DNA of 64,000 nt, from contig NZ_BCVI01000021.1 of NCBI RefSeq assembly GCF_001591665.1, positions 62,001 to 126,000 of the forward strand, read 5' to 3'. A program made the position numbers and the translations under genes. Below, piece after piece: positions 45,447 to 54,031 of this stretch (position 1 is the first letter of the stretch; each line of letters begins with the position of its first letter). The notes below the pieces were generated by a model that was given only the letters and a program-made list of their open reading frames with translations, had not been told where the DNA came from and did not search any database. Source of the stretch: Neobacillus soli NBRC 102451 (GTDB taxonomy: Bacteria; Bacillota; Bacilli; Bacillales; Cytobacillaceae).

Positions 45447-46313
45447 GTGAATATTTTAAGCAATCTAATACAAACCTATCCAAAAACGAGAATTGCTATA
45501 GATTACCTTTTTGTGTTGATTGGAGCCGCAATAATTGGATTGGCATTTAACGTATTTTTGCTTCCAAATCAGGTGGCTTCAGGTGGAGTAAGCGGCATTA
45601 GTACGATTCTTAAAACGACGCTGGGATTGGAGCCGGCCTATGTTCAATGGGCCTTTAATATTCCATTATTTATTGCCGGAGTTGTTTTTTTAGGAAAGCA
45701 ATTTGGTGTAAAGACGCTGGTCGGAACAATTTTTTTACCGTTGGTTGTTTTTTTTACAAAAAATATAGAGCCATGGACGCATGACGCGCTTCTTGGTGCT
45801 TTGTTCGGTGGAATTGGTGTCGGACTTGGACTTGGCATTGTGTTTAGGGGGAGAGCCTCGACCGGCGGGACTGACCTTGCCGCCCAGATTATCAACAAAT
45901 ATACTGGCTTTACGCTGGGCCGCTGCGTTGTGATGATTGATGGATTAATTGTCCTAACTGCCGCGATCGTTTTTGATATCGAGAAGGGGTTGTACGCGCT
46001 AATCGCCCTTTATGTGACAAGCAAAACGATTGACCTTGTACAGGTTGGCTTTGGCAGGTCCAAAATGGCGATGATTATAACGAGTAAACAAGAAGAAGTT
46101 CGTGCAGGAATTTTGAATAAAATTGACCGTGGTGTGACAAAACTATCAGCATATGGTGGTTTCACCGACCATGAACGGCCAGTCCTAATGTGTGTGGTCG
46201 ATCAAACGGAGTTCACAAAATTGAAACAATTGGTCGAAACCCTTGACCCATCTGCATTTGTGGTCGTTATGGACGCTGCCGAGGTGCTAGGAGAGGGTTT
46301 CAAACGCGCATAG
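45447..46313 (+). CDS. YitT family membrane protein (YvjA-like)
   Basis: 288 aa from a GTG at 45447, preceded by AGAGGGG at nine-base spacing; the open frame starts 22 codons earlier without a ribosome site. Five or six membrane helices (DUF161; VFLLPNQVASGGVSGIS, RGRASTGGTDLAAQII) are followed by a cytoplasmic DUF2179 ferredoxin-like domain (about 220-282; GVTKLSAYGGFTD). Function of the family is not established; transport is often assumed. In B. subtilis yvjA occupies the same place between prfB and cccB. Confidence 0.88.
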   Translation: MNILSNLIQTYPKTRIAIDYLFVLIGAAIIGLAFNVFLLPNQVASGGVSGISTILKTTLGLEPAYVQWAFNIPLFIAGVVFLGKQFGVKTLVGTIFLPLVVFFTKNIEPWTHDALLGALFGGIGVGLGLGIVFRGRASTGGTDLAAQIINKYTGFTLGRCVVMIDGLIVLTAAIVFDIEKGLYALIALYVTSKTIDLVQVGFGRSKMAMIITSKQEEVRAGILNKIDRGVTKLSAYGGFTDHERPVLMCVVDQTEFTKLKQLVETLDPSAFVVVMDAAEVLGEGFKRA

Positions 46314-46316
46314 GAT

Positions 46317-46325
46317 TGGTATAAT
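46317..46325 (+). promoter_or_regulatory. Extended -10 promoter of cccB
   Basis: TGGTATAAT starts four bases after the upstream stop codon. Predicted start near 46332, leader about 33 nt. Confidence 0.5.
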
Positions 46326-46364
46326 AGTACAGTGATGGTATAAACTTCTGTAGGGGGCATGGCA

Positions 46365-46706
46365 ATGAAGAAAAAGCTATTAGCATTATTGATGGGAACT
46401 TCCCTAGTAATGGGACTTGCTGCTTGTGGAGGCGGCAGTGACACAACGAAAGATAAAAATAACGGCGGGGGAACCGATACGGCTCAAGCCGGAGACGCCG
46501 ACAAGATCTTCCAACAAAAATGCTCAGCTTGTCATGGCGGGGATTTAAAAGGTGGAGTAGGACCAAACTTAACAAAAATTGGATCACAACTCTCCAAGGA
46601 TGATATTTTGGCAACAATCAAAAATGGTAAAGGCGCAATGCCGCCAAATCTCATTGAAGGCGATGACGCAAACAAAGTTGCTGACTGGCTATCTGCTAAA
46701 AAGTAA
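46365..46706 (+). CDS. cccB: Lipoprotein cytochrome c-551
   Basis: 113 aa from the ATG at 46365; an earlier ATG at 46359 abuts the GGGGG ribosome site. Signal peptide with lipobox LAAC (C21), a Gly/Asp/Lys linker, and a small class I cytochrome c domain with CSACH (C53-H57) and the Met ligand in GAMPPN. It is a membrane-tethered electron carrier on the outer face, serving the terminal oxidase in B. subtilis (CccB, 112 aa). It could also pass electrons to the multihaem proteins encoded upstream, though that is speculation. Same gene position as in B. subtilis. Confidence 0.94.
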   Translation: MKKKLLALLMGTSLVMGLAACGGGSDTTKDKNNGGGTDTAQAGDADKIFQQKCSACHGGDLKGGVGPNLTKIGSQLSKDDILATIKNGKGAMPPNLIEGDDANKVADWLSAKK

Positions 46707-46715
46707 AAAACCATT

Positions 46716-46754
46716 AAAAACGTTCTGTTTGAAAAAGCAGGACGTTTTTTTATT
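46716..46754 (+). terminator. Intrinsic terminator of cccB
   Basis: Imperfect stem AAAAACGT-x-CTG / CAG-x-ACGTTTTT followed by seven T. Confidence 0.8.
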
Positions 46755-46841
46755 TATAAAAAAAATGATGAATTTTGTCGAGTTTTGTATTCTTTGAAAA
46801 GAAACTGTAATAATTTTACCGCTTTTTTTAGCTATTTATGA

Positions 46842-46850
46842 TGTTATAAT
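46842..46850 (+). promoter_or_regulatory. Extended -10 promoter of ftsE-ftsX
   Basis: TGTTATAAT; no good -35. The roughly 100-nt leader holds an 8-bp stem (AAAGATTA at 46908-46915 with TAATCTTT at 46936-46943) just before the ribosome site. Confidence 0.45.
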
Positions 46851-46960
46851 AAAAACATGCGAAATTATGCACATTGATTTGCATTTTGATTTATTTTGCA
46901 AATAAATAAAGATTATTGTCGAATGACTAGCACGGTAATCTTTAAATAAAGGTGATAAAT

Positions 46961-47647
46961 ATGATAGAGCTGCAAGAGGTATATAAAAAATACCCGAATG
47001 GTGTCACAGCCATAAATGGAATAGATGTCCGGATTAACCAGGGTGAGTTTGTTTATGTCGTTGGACCAAGTGGTGCAGGAAAATCGACATTCATTAAAAT
47101 GATGTACCGGGAAGAAGTACCAACTTCCGGGACCATCACGATGAATGGAGTAAACCTTGCCAAATTAAAAATGAAAAAGGTCCCCCTTTTTAGGCGGAAT
47201 CTTGGTGTTGTCTTTCAGGACTTTAAGCTCCTGCCTACTTTAACAGTTTATGAAAATGTGGCCTTTGCTCTTGAAGTAATTGAAGCACAGCCGAAATTTA
47301 TTAGAAAACGGGTTATGGAAGTTCTTGATCTAGTCAACTTAAAGCATAAAATAAAAATGCTTCCAGGAGAGCTTTCCGGCGGTGAGCAGCAGCGCGTTTC
47401 CATTGCCCGCTCCATTGTCAATTCACCGAAAGTGGTGATTGCGGACGAGCCTACCGGTAACCTTGATCCGGAAACATCGTGGGAAATTATGAAAATTTTT
47501 GAAGAAATCAATACAAGAGGAACGACGGTTGTTATGGCAACACATAACAGGGAGATTGTAAATACATTGAAGCATCGCGTTATTGCTATAGAGGCTGGAA
47601 AAATTGCACGCGATGAGCAAAGAGGTGATTACGGTTATGAAAATTAG
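46961..47647 (+). CDS. ftsE: Cell division ABC transporter ATPase FtsE
   Basis: 228 aa from the ATG at 46961 (AAAGGTG upstream), identical in length to B. subtilis FtsE. Walker A GPSGAGKST near 37, FQDFKLLPTLTVYENVA (Q-loop), LSGGEQQRVSIARS signature and VIADEPTGNLDP Walker B. With FtsX it controls peptidoglycan hydrolases outside the membrane (CwlO in B. subtilis). Overlaps ftsX by 11 nt. Confidence 0.96.
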   Translation: MIELQEVYKKYPNGVTAINGIDVRINQGEFVYVVGPSGAGKSTFIKMMYREEVPTSGTITMNGVNLAKLKMKKVPLFRRNLGVVFQDFKLLPTLTVYENVAFALEVIEAQPKFIRKRVMEVLDLVNLKHKIKMLPGELSGGEQQRVSIARSIVNSPKVVIADEPTGNLDPETSWEIMKIFEEINTRGTTVVMATHNREIVNTLKHRVIAIEAGKIARDEQRGDYGYEN

Positions 47648-48530
47648 AACAATTGGCCGTCACGCCCGTGAGAGTTTAAAGAATATAAGCAGGAACGGCT
47701 GGATGACTTTTGCATCCGTAAGTGCTGTTACCGTTACCTTGATTTTAGTCGGTGTCTTTTTCGTTATTATGATGAATCTTAACAGGGTGGCACAAACGAT
47801 TGAAGGGGACGTGCAAATTCGTGTTCACATCGATGTAGCTGCAACCCAACAAGATCAGCAAACATTAAAAAGTGAGATTGAACGAATTCCTGAAGTGAAA
47901 AGTGTTACATTTTCGCCCAAAAGGAATGAATTAGATAACTTAGTTAAAAGTCTTGGTGAGGATGGAAAAGCCTTTAAACTTTTTGAACAGGATAATCCGC
48001 TTAACGATGTATTTATTGTAAAAACGAAAAAGCCAAATGATACCATGGTAGTTGCTAATAAAGCTGAAAAGCTAAACTATGTAGCGAAGGTTAGATATGG
48101 ACAGGGCAAGGTTGAAAAATTATTTAAGTTTATTAACGCGAGCCGAAATGTCGGTATTGTTTTAATCATTGGCTTATTCTTTACAGCGATTTTCTTAATC
48201 TCAAATACGATTAAAATTACAATTATCGCCAGACGAAGAGAGATTAAGATTATGAGATTAGTAGGTGCGACGAATACGTTTATCCGCTGGCCGTTCTTCC
48301 TAGAAGGACTATGGCTCGGGATTCTTGGTTCAATCTTACCAATCATCCTCATCTCCATCGCTTATTATCGTGCCTATGATTATATTGGTCCAAAGCTTGT
48401 AGGGACCTTTATCAAAGTGCTGCCATTTGATCCATTTGTCTATCAGCTCTCTGGGATTCTAATGTTAATGGGAGCGTTAATTGGCGTATGGGGCAGCATG
48501 ATGTCCGTGAGAAAGTTCTTAAAGGTTTAA
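47637..48530 (+). CDS. ftsX: Cell division ABC transporter permease FtsX
   Basis: 297 aa from the ATG at 47637 with AGAGGTG nine bases upstream, inside the end of ftsE. Four membrane helices: one near 25-50, a large extracellular loop (about 50-170), then three helices with the ABC3-type coupling segment (RRREIKIMRLVGATNTFIRW). Couples FtsE ATP hydrolysis to an outside hydrolase. The secreted coiled-coil/M23 protein encoded 160 nt downstream is the likely partner. Confidence 0.95.
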   Translation: MKIRTIGRHARESLKNISRNGWMTFASVSAVTVTLILVGVFFVIMMNLNRVAQTIEGDVQIRVHIDVAATQQDQQTLKSEIERIPEVKSVTFSPKRNELDNLVKSLGEDGKAFKLFEQDNPLNDVFIVKTKKPNDTMVVANKAEKLNYVAKVRYGQGKVEKLFKFINASRNVGIVLIIGLFFTAIFLISNTIKITIIARRREIKIMRLVGATNTFIRWPFFLEGLWLGILGSILPIILISIAYYRAYDYIGPKLVGTFIKVLPFDPFVYQLSGILMLMGALIGVWGSMMSVRKFLKV

Positions 48531-48689
48531 ATGTTGCGGGAAGGACTTTAAGTAAAGTCCTTCCTGATTTAATGGTTTAAAAACATGGACAGCGTTGTTT
48601 ATAAGATTAGGTGTATGAAACGATTCATAGACAGATAGAAAATAGAACGATTTACCTGTACATAGAGAGAGTAGGAGGAAAACTCGAAT

Positions 48690-50000
48690 ATGAAGAAATC
48701 AATAATCACGTTTGCCGCTGCTGCAGCGGTTGGACTGGGGACAATTTTTGGAGGAATATCTGTTAAAACAGAAGCCGCATCGATTTCCAGTTTGAAAGGT
48801 GAACAAAACAAAATTCAGAATCAGCGCTCCGAAATAAAATCGGGTATTAATCAAGCAAACGATAAAATTAGTAAACTCCAAAATCAGCAGGCGGATGTTA
48901 AGAGCGAAATGAAACGCCTTGATTTAGCGATCAGTGATGCGACTGAAAAGATTGACGATAAAACTGCTAAAATGAAAGAAACAAAGGTTCAAATTGTAAA
49001 GCTTCAGGGTGAAACAAAGGTTATTAAGGAACGGATTGAGAAGCGCAATGTGCTACTGAAGGACCGGGCACGAAGCTACCAGGAAACTGGCGGTATGGTC
49101 AATTATCTGGATGTGTTAATGGGCTCGACAAGCTTCAGCGATTTTATAGACCGTGCGAATGCTGTCGCAACGATTATGCAGGCGGACCAGGATATTATAC
49201 AGCAGCATGAGGCCGATGAAAAGGAGCTTGAGAAAAAACAAACTCAAGTTAAAAATGACCTAGCCAGCCTGCAAAAGATGCTGGATGATTTAAAACAGAT
49301 GAATCAGCAATTGAATACACAAAAGGCTGAAAAGGATAAATTATTAGCTGTCTTAGTGGATAAAGAAGAGCAGGAGCACGAACATGCAATGGATTTAAGT
49401 GAACAAGCGGAAATCCTTGCTGCTCAAGATGCTGCGATTCAAAGGTCGATCAAACAAGAGCAAGAACGCCAGGCTAAAGAGGCGGCACAAGCAGCACAAG
49501 CAGCACAAGCAGCAAAAGCAGCACAAGCAAAAAATAATTCAGCTAACGGTGGAGGCAGCGGTGGCAGCGGCGGCGGCGGATCTACAGCTGCACCTCATGT
49601 TTCAAGCGGCAGCTTTACAAGACCAGCACCTGGTGTAATTACTTCAGGCTATGGAGGACGGGGCGGATCATTTCACTGGGGTTTTGATATTGCACAAAGC
49701 GGCGGGAATGTACCAATTTTCGCAGCAGCAGATGGAGAAGTATATGTTTCGCATTACTCGTCAACATATGGAAACGTCGTTTATATTTTACACAACATTA
49801 ACGGTCAAACCTATACAACCGTTTATGCACATATGCAAAGAAGTTTAGTGGGAGCAGGCACCAATGTGAAAAAGGGCCAGCAAATTGGAGTCATGGGTAA
49901 CACCGGTGATTCTAGAGGCCAGCATTTGCACTTTGAACTTTACAAAGGCAGATGGCAATATCATTCTGCAATCAATCCATCAGGTATAGTTCCACTATAA
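48690..50000 (+). CDS. Secreted coiled-coil M23 (LytM) peptidoglycan hydrolase, EnvC/PcsB-like
   Basis: 436 aa. Signal peptide ending near EAA-S (about 31), a long coiled coil (about 35-260; Lys/Gln/Glu-rich, with YLDVLMGSTSFSDFIDR as in PcsB and CwlO), an Ala/Gln AAQ repeat encoded by 9-bp units (about 49485-49527), a Gly/Ser linker, and an M23 endopeptidase domain with zinc ligands H329 and D333 (HWGFD) and HLHFE (H412, H414). All metal-site residues are present, so it should be an active DD- or DL-endopeptidase. The coiled coil and location after ftsEX suggest control by FtsX. Confidence 0.9.
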   Translation: MKKSIITFAAAAAVGLGTIFGGISVKTEAASISSLKGEQNKIQNQRSEIKSGINQANDKISKLQNQQADVKSEMKRLDLAISDATEKIDDKTAKMKETKVQIVKLQGETKVIKERIEKRNVLLKDRARSYQETGGMVNYLDVLMGSTSFSDFIDRANAVATIMQADQDIIQQHEADEKELEKKQTQVKNDLASLQKMLDDLKQMNQQLNTQKAEKDKLLAVLVDKEEQEHEHAMDLSEQAEILAAQDAAIQRSIKQEQERQAKEAAQAAQAAQAAKAAQAKNNSANGGGSGGSGGGGSTAAPHVSSGSFTRPAPGVITSGYGGRGGSFHWGFDIAQSGGNVPIFAAADGEVYVSHYSSTYGNVVYILHNINGQTYTTVYAHMQRSLVGAGTNVKKGQQIGVMGNTGDSRGQHLHFELYKGRWQYHSAINPSGIVPL

Positions 50001-50036
50001 AAAATGGGAGAAGCTTTTGCTTCTTCCATTTTTTAA
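49999..50036 (+). terminator. Intrinsic terminator
   Basis: Stem AAAAAATGG-x-AGAAGC / GCTTCT-x-CCATTTTTT. Confidence 0.85.
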
Positions 50037-50146
50037 TTACTCATAACTCGTCCACTTCCATCATATAAGTTAATAATTGGGCAGGAATTTGTGGCCTTTT
50101 TATTAAAATAGATATGATAGACATTTTTAATATGAGGAGGTTTGGG

Positions 50147-51601
50147 ATGAAACGTAAATGGATGGCCCTGTTGATGACAGGTGCACTTCTGACAGGAGCG
50201 GGGGGCACATACGCCGGGATGCAGTTTTTAGAGAAAAAGGAGGTAGACACCACACTCGAGCAAATGCTAATCCCAAAAGATACAGTAACCAATTCCGAGG
50301 CAAACATTGATAACCTTGAAAAAGTAGGGCAGGCCTATGACCTGATTTTAGACAGATATGTTGAAAAGGTGGATCAGGACAAACTGGTTGAGGGAGCGAT
50401 CCAGGGAATGCTTTCAGTTTTAAAGGATCCTTATTCTGTCTATATGGACCAAGAAACAGCCCAACAATTCTCACAAACTTTGGACTCGTCATTTGAAGGA
50501 ATCGGGGCTGAAGTTGGAATGGTCGATGGGAAGATTGTCATCGTCTCGCCCTTTAAAAATTCTCCAGCGGAAAAAGCCGGCATCAAGCCGAATGATCAAA
50601 TTATCAAAGTCGATGGAAAGAGCGTTGAGGGACTTGACCTGAACAAGGCGACATTAAAAATCCGCGGTAAAAAAGGCACGACGGTTCAATTAGAGATTGC
50701 TCGAAAGGGATTAAAAGATTCGCTCTTCATTGACGTGTTACGCGATAAGATTCCGCTAGAGACTGTCCATGCGTCGATCAAGGAGCATGATGGCAAAAAG
50801 ATTGGCTACATTGAAGTAACATCCTTCGCTAAAGAAACAGCTGCTGATTTTAAAAAGGAATTAAAGGCATTAGAAAATGACCATATTAAAGGGCTGATTA
50901 TTGATGTGCGCGGGAACCCTGGCGGACTTTTAGACAGTGTGGATGAGATTTTAAAAGAATTTGTTCCGAAGGATAAACCATTTGTCCAAATCCAGATGCG
51001 TGACGGTAAGAAAAGCCGTTATTTCTCCTCTATAACAGAGAAAAAGGACTATCCAGTACTTGTCCTAGTTAATAAAGGCAGTGCATCCGCATCGGAAATT
51101 TTAGCAGGCTCACTCCAGGAAGCAGCTGGCAGCCAGCTTGTCGGGGAAACGACGTTTGGTAAAGGAACCGTCCAACAGGCCCTATCAATGGGGGATGGCA
51201 GCAATATTAAGTTAACACTTTATAAATGGCTGACCCCGGATGGAAATTGGATTCACAAAAAGGGAATCAAACCGGATATTGCGATTAAACAGCCAGCGAT
51301 TTTTGCAACCCGCCCAATTCAAGTCCAGACCCCGTTGGTTGAGGACATGAATAGCGAGGAGGTCAAGAATGCCCAAGAAATTTTAAAAGGCTTGGGATAT
51401 TCTCCAGGTCGGACAGACGGTTATTTTAGTCCTGAAACTACCGTCGCAGTTAAGGCCTTCCAGCAGGAAAATAATATCCAGGAAACTGGGGGAATTGATG
51501 ACAGAACTGCTGCCAAGCTCGAGGAAGCGGCTGTTAAAGAGATGAAAAAAGAGAAAAACGATCTGCAGCTCCAGGTTGCGCTGCGGTTGATTACGAAGTA
51601 A
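50147..51601 (+). CDS. ctpB: Carboxy-terminal processing serine protease CtpB
   Basis: 484 aa from the ATG at 50147 with AGGAGG six bases upstream; earlier in-frame codons lack a ribosome site. N-terminal membrane/signal helix (about 5-25), S41 N-terminal bundle, PDZ domain (about 95-175; GIGAEVGMVDG, SPAEKAGIKPND), S41 catalytic domain with GSASASE and GETTFGKGTVQ (catalytic Ser and Lys), and a C-terminal peptidoglycan-binding domain (about 405-465). In B. subtilis CtpB cleaves SpoIVFA to trigger sigma-K during sporulation. Length (480 aa) and gene place (after ftsX, before minJ) match. Confidence 0.93.
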   Translation: MKRKWMALLMTGALLTGAGGTYAGMQFLEKKEVDTTLEQMLIPKDTVTNSEANIDNLEKVGQAYDLILDRYVEKVDQDKLVEGAIQGMLSVLKDPYSVYMDQETAQQFSQTLDSSFEGIGAEVGMVDGKIVIVSPFKNSPAEKAGIKPNDQIIKVDGKSVEGLDLNKATLKIRGKKGTTVQLEIARKGLKDSLFIDVLRDKIPLETVHASIKEHDGKKIGYIEVTSFAKETAADFKKELKALENDHIKGLIIDVRGNPGGLLDSVDEILKEFVPKDKPFVQIQMRDGKKSRYFSSITEKKDYPVLVLVNKGSASASEILAGSLQEAAGSQLVGETTFGKGTVQQALSMGDGSNIKLTLYKWLTPDGNWIHKKGIKPDIAIKQPAIFATRPIQVQTPLVEDMNSEEVKNAQEILKGLGYSPGRTDGYFSPETTVAVKAFQQENNIQETGGIDDRTAAKLEEAAVKEMKKEKNDLQLQVALRLITK

Positions 51602-51607
51602 TTTAAC

Positions 51608-51640
51608 AAACAGGGGCTTTCAGCCTCTGTTTTTATTTTG
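51608..51640 (+). terminator. Intrinsic terminator of ctpB
   Basis: ACAGGGGCT/AGCCTCTGT stem with one mismatch, followed by five T and a T-rich tail. Confidence 0.8.
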
Positions 51641-51670
51641 TTTGAAAAGTGATTTCTGAACTGTTTTAGT

Positions 51671-51790
51671 GTTTGGCGGAATTAGTGGCGCGTTTGGCGG
51701 AATTATCGGGAATTTCCGCGGAAATAGTCGAGGGTTTGGCGGAATTAATCGAGAATTTGGCGTAATTCCGGCAAAAGTTGGCGGAATCCA
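51671..51790 (+). repeat. 21-bp periodic TTGGCGGAAT repeat tract, locus B
   Basis: Core positions 51675, 51696, 51717 (decayed, CGCGG), 51738, 51759 (GGCGT) and 51780: exactly 21 bp apart. Same orientation and core as at 25286. A plus-strand frame crosses it with a seven-residue FGG period, without a ribosome site. Lies between the ctpB terminator and minJ. The remainder of the gap (51791-51986) shows only an A+T-rich promoter-like stretch. Confidence 0.85.
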
Positions 51791-51986
51791 CTTTCGAGCG
51801 GCACACCCGAAACAAGTCAGTCCCTATAAAATCCCAAAGTTTCCACCAGAATGATCGAACGCTACGACATTTTTAACTATTTCTAGAAACTAGCAATATG
51901 TTTTAAGGCTCAAATTTGGTAAAATAATCTTTAAGAGACTTTTTCATAAACAATTACTAGAAATTTAGATTAAGCAGGTGACAGTT

Positions 51987-53180
51987 ATGGTGGAAACATG
52001 GCTTGTGGAACTTCTAAAGGGGACAGGCAAGTTATTTCTTCATCCTGTTTTATACTATCTCGTTTTCCTTGCAGGGATTTTAGGCGTGATGAGGGTGAAA
52101 CGTGAGCGGAAAAATTTTTATATTCGGGCACAAGATGCTTATTTTGAGCTTCGGCAGTTATTTCGACCAAGTATTTTAATCGGACTTTTGCTTTCCATGA
52201 TTGCAGTTGCAGCAGGCATTGCTGTTCCTTTCGTTGCCATACTCCTAATTGCTGGCTTTACATTGCTGTGGTCACTAACGACAAATATTCGATTGATGTC
52301 GCCTGCCTACACTATCGGGGCTACTTTTTTCTCGATCATTTTAATCTCACAAAACAACTGGTCCATCCCGCTTTTTTCTAAGGCATTTCATTCAATCAGT
52401 GACAAGGTTTATCCTTCCATTGTCGTAGTTCTTGGGCTTTTGTTAATTGCAGAGGGAATCCTTATTTTTAAAAATGGCGGTAAAGGCACATCTCCTAAAC
52501 TAGCAAAAAGTAAACGTGGGCAGAGTGTCGGGGTGCATGAGGTGAAACGCCTCTGGATGCTGCCATTGTTTCTGCTTATTCCCGGTAATGCGCTACAGCT
52601 TCCATTTGATTGGTGGCCGGTGTTCCATTTGGGAGCGAAAGAGTACACGTCAATCCTTGTCCCCTTTGCGATTGGCTTTCATCAGCAAGTCAAAGGAATG
52701 CTTCCCAAAGAAGCTATTCAATTGCAAGGCCGGCGGGTAATCGTACTCGGTGTGTTCATCTCGCTTCTTTCTGCTGTTGGCTATTGGTATCCGCTCGCTT
52801 CCATCGTGGTAGCCGCCCTTGCTGTGATTGGACGGGAATTAATAAGCTTACTGGCGTTTATGAGGGATGATAGTCAGCCGTTTTACTTTTCAAAAAAAAA
52901 TCATGGGTTAATGATTATTGGAATTATTCCGGAATCACCTGCTAGTAAAATGGGGCTCAAGGTTGGGGAATTGATTTCAAAAGCCAATGGAGTGTTGATT
53001 CGAGATGAAAAAACATTGTACGAGGCACTGCAAAAGAACCGCGCCCATTGTAAGCTGGAGGTTTTTGATACAAAAGGCGAAATCCGCTTCGTCCAACGCG
53101 CCCTTTACGAAGGCGACCATCATGAACTAGGCATCCTTTTTGTCCCGGACGAGCACAAGTATGATGAGAAAATCGGATGA
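51987..53180 (+). CDS. minJ: Division topology protein MinJ (PDZ domain membrane protein)
   Basis: 397 aa from the ATG at 51987 (GCAGGTGA upstream), the same length as B. subtilis MinJ (YvjD). About six to eight membrane helices over residues 10-285, then a cytoplasmic PDZ domain (about 300-385; GLMIIGIIPESPASKMGLKVGE). MinJ bridges DivIVA and MinD at poles and septa. Position after ctpB matches B. subtilis. Confidence 0.88.
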   Translation: MVETWLVELLKGTGKLFLHPVLYYLVFLAGILGVMRVKRERKNFYIRAQDAYFELRQLFRPSILIGLLLSMIAVAAGIAVPFVAILLIAGFTLLWSLTTNIRLMSPAYTIGATFFSIILISQNNWSIPLFSKAFHSISDKVYPSIVVVLGLLLIAEGILIFKNGGKGTSPKLAKSKRGQSVGVHEVKRLWMLPLFLLIPGNALQLPFDWWPVFHLGAKEYTSILVPFAIGFHQQVKGMLPKEAIQLQGRRVIVLGVFISLLSAVGYWYPLASIVVAALAVIGRELISLLAFMRDDSQPFYFSKKNHGLMIIGIIPESPASKMGLKVGELISKANGVLIRDEKTLYEALQKNRAHCKLEVFDTKGEIRFVQRALYEGDHHELGILFVPDEHKYDEKIG

Positions 53181-53186
53181 TAAAGT

Positions 53187-53199
53187 GGTGCCTGACACC
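53187..53199. repeat. GGTGCCTGACACC palindromic element, single copy
   Basis: Imperfect palindrome found seven bases after the minJ stop. The same 13-mer forms hairpin arms at 57648 and 58711. Confidence 0.7.
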
Positions 53200-53211
53200 A
53201 TGCACATGAAG

Positions 53212-53250
53212 AACCACTTAGCTTGTAAAAATAGCTTAGTGGTTTTTATT
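53212..53250 (+). terminator. Intrinsic terminator of minJ
   Basis: AACCACTTAGCT paired with AGCTTAGTGGTT (one mismatch), followed by five T. Confidence 0.8.
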
Positions 53251-53285
53251 TTCCCCTTTGGAGGAATCCCCCAAGATTCAATTTG

Positions 53286-53314
53286 TTGACAAGATGAGAA
53301 GGATATTATATTAT
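53286..53314 (+). promoter_or_regulatory. Sigma-A promoter of the FMN reductase gene
   Basis: TTGACA (53286-53291), 17-bp spacer, TATTAT (53309-53314). One of the best promoters in the window. Confidence 0.75.
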
Positions 53315-53437
53315 TATCTTGAATTAAAAATATTTTATTTCGGAATATCTTAATTAAGGATTTTAACATTAAGGTGGGTAAGTTTCATGGGATTTTTAGA
53401 TAGATTATTTAATAAAACAACTGAGGGGGAAATAAAA

Positions 53438-53980
53438 ATGACAAAACTAAATATCGGAATTATTTTAGGAAGCACACGTCAAGGCCGTGTAAGTCCGCAA
53501 GTAGGGGAATGGGTAAAAGGGATTGCTGATAAACGCGGCGATGCTAATTATGAAATCGTCGATATTGCAGACTTCAATTTACCATTTTTGGGGGAAGGTA
53601 CTGGTACAGAACCAGGACTTGCCGCTTGGAATGAAAAACTTGCCAGCTTAGATGGATTCGTATTTATTGTGCAAGAATACAATCACAGCATTACAGGGGC
53701 ATTAAAAAATGCACTCGATTCAGCGCGGGATGCGTGGTATAACAAGGCTGCAGGTTTCGTTAGCTATGGTTCAACAGGTGGAGCCCGCGCCGTTGAACAT
53801 TTACGCGGAATCTTAGGGGAATTGCTAGTGGCTGATGTTCGCGTTCATCCAACCTTGTCATTATTTACAGATTTTGAAAATGGATCAGTATTCAAACCAG
53901 CTGAATTACATCTTGATAATGTGAAAGCAATGCTTGACCAAGTTAACGCTTGGAGCGGTGCATTAAAAAACTTACGCTAA
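53438..53980 (+). CDS. NADPH-dependent FMN reductase family protein
   Basis: 180 aa from the ATG at 53438 (GAGGGGGA upstream), which gives the usual family N-terminus MTKLNIGIILGSTRQGR. A longer form from the ATG at 53387 (AAGGTGGG upstream, 17 more residues beginning MGFLDRLF) is also possible, and both ribosome sites look good. Flavodoxin-like fold: the FMN phosphate loop GSTRQGRVS, then EYNHSITGALKNALD and YGSTGGARAVEHLR. It reduces flavin or quinone-like substrates with NAD(P)H in the cytosol. True substrate unknown. Transcribed alone between two terminators. Confidence 0.87.
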   Translation: MTKLNIGIILGSTRQGRVSPQVGEWVKGIADKRGDANYEIVDIADFNLPFLGEGTGTEPGLAAWNEKLASLDGFVFIVQEYNHSITGALKNALDSARDAWYNKAAGFVSYGSTGGARAVEHLRGILGELLVADVRVHPTLSLFTDFENGSVFKPAELHLDNVKAMLDQVNAWSGALKNLR

Positions 53981-53987
53981 AAAGAGT

Positions 53988-54022
53988 AAAAAGAGGAGGG
54001 GAATCATCCCCTCCTCTTTTTA
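53988..54022. terminator. Bidirectional intrinsic terminator
   Basis: Perfect 12-bp or longer stem AAAGAGGAGGGG/CCCCTCCTCTTT with A and T runs on both sides, between convergent genes. Confidence 0.9.
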
Positions 54023-54031
54023 CAAATAAAT

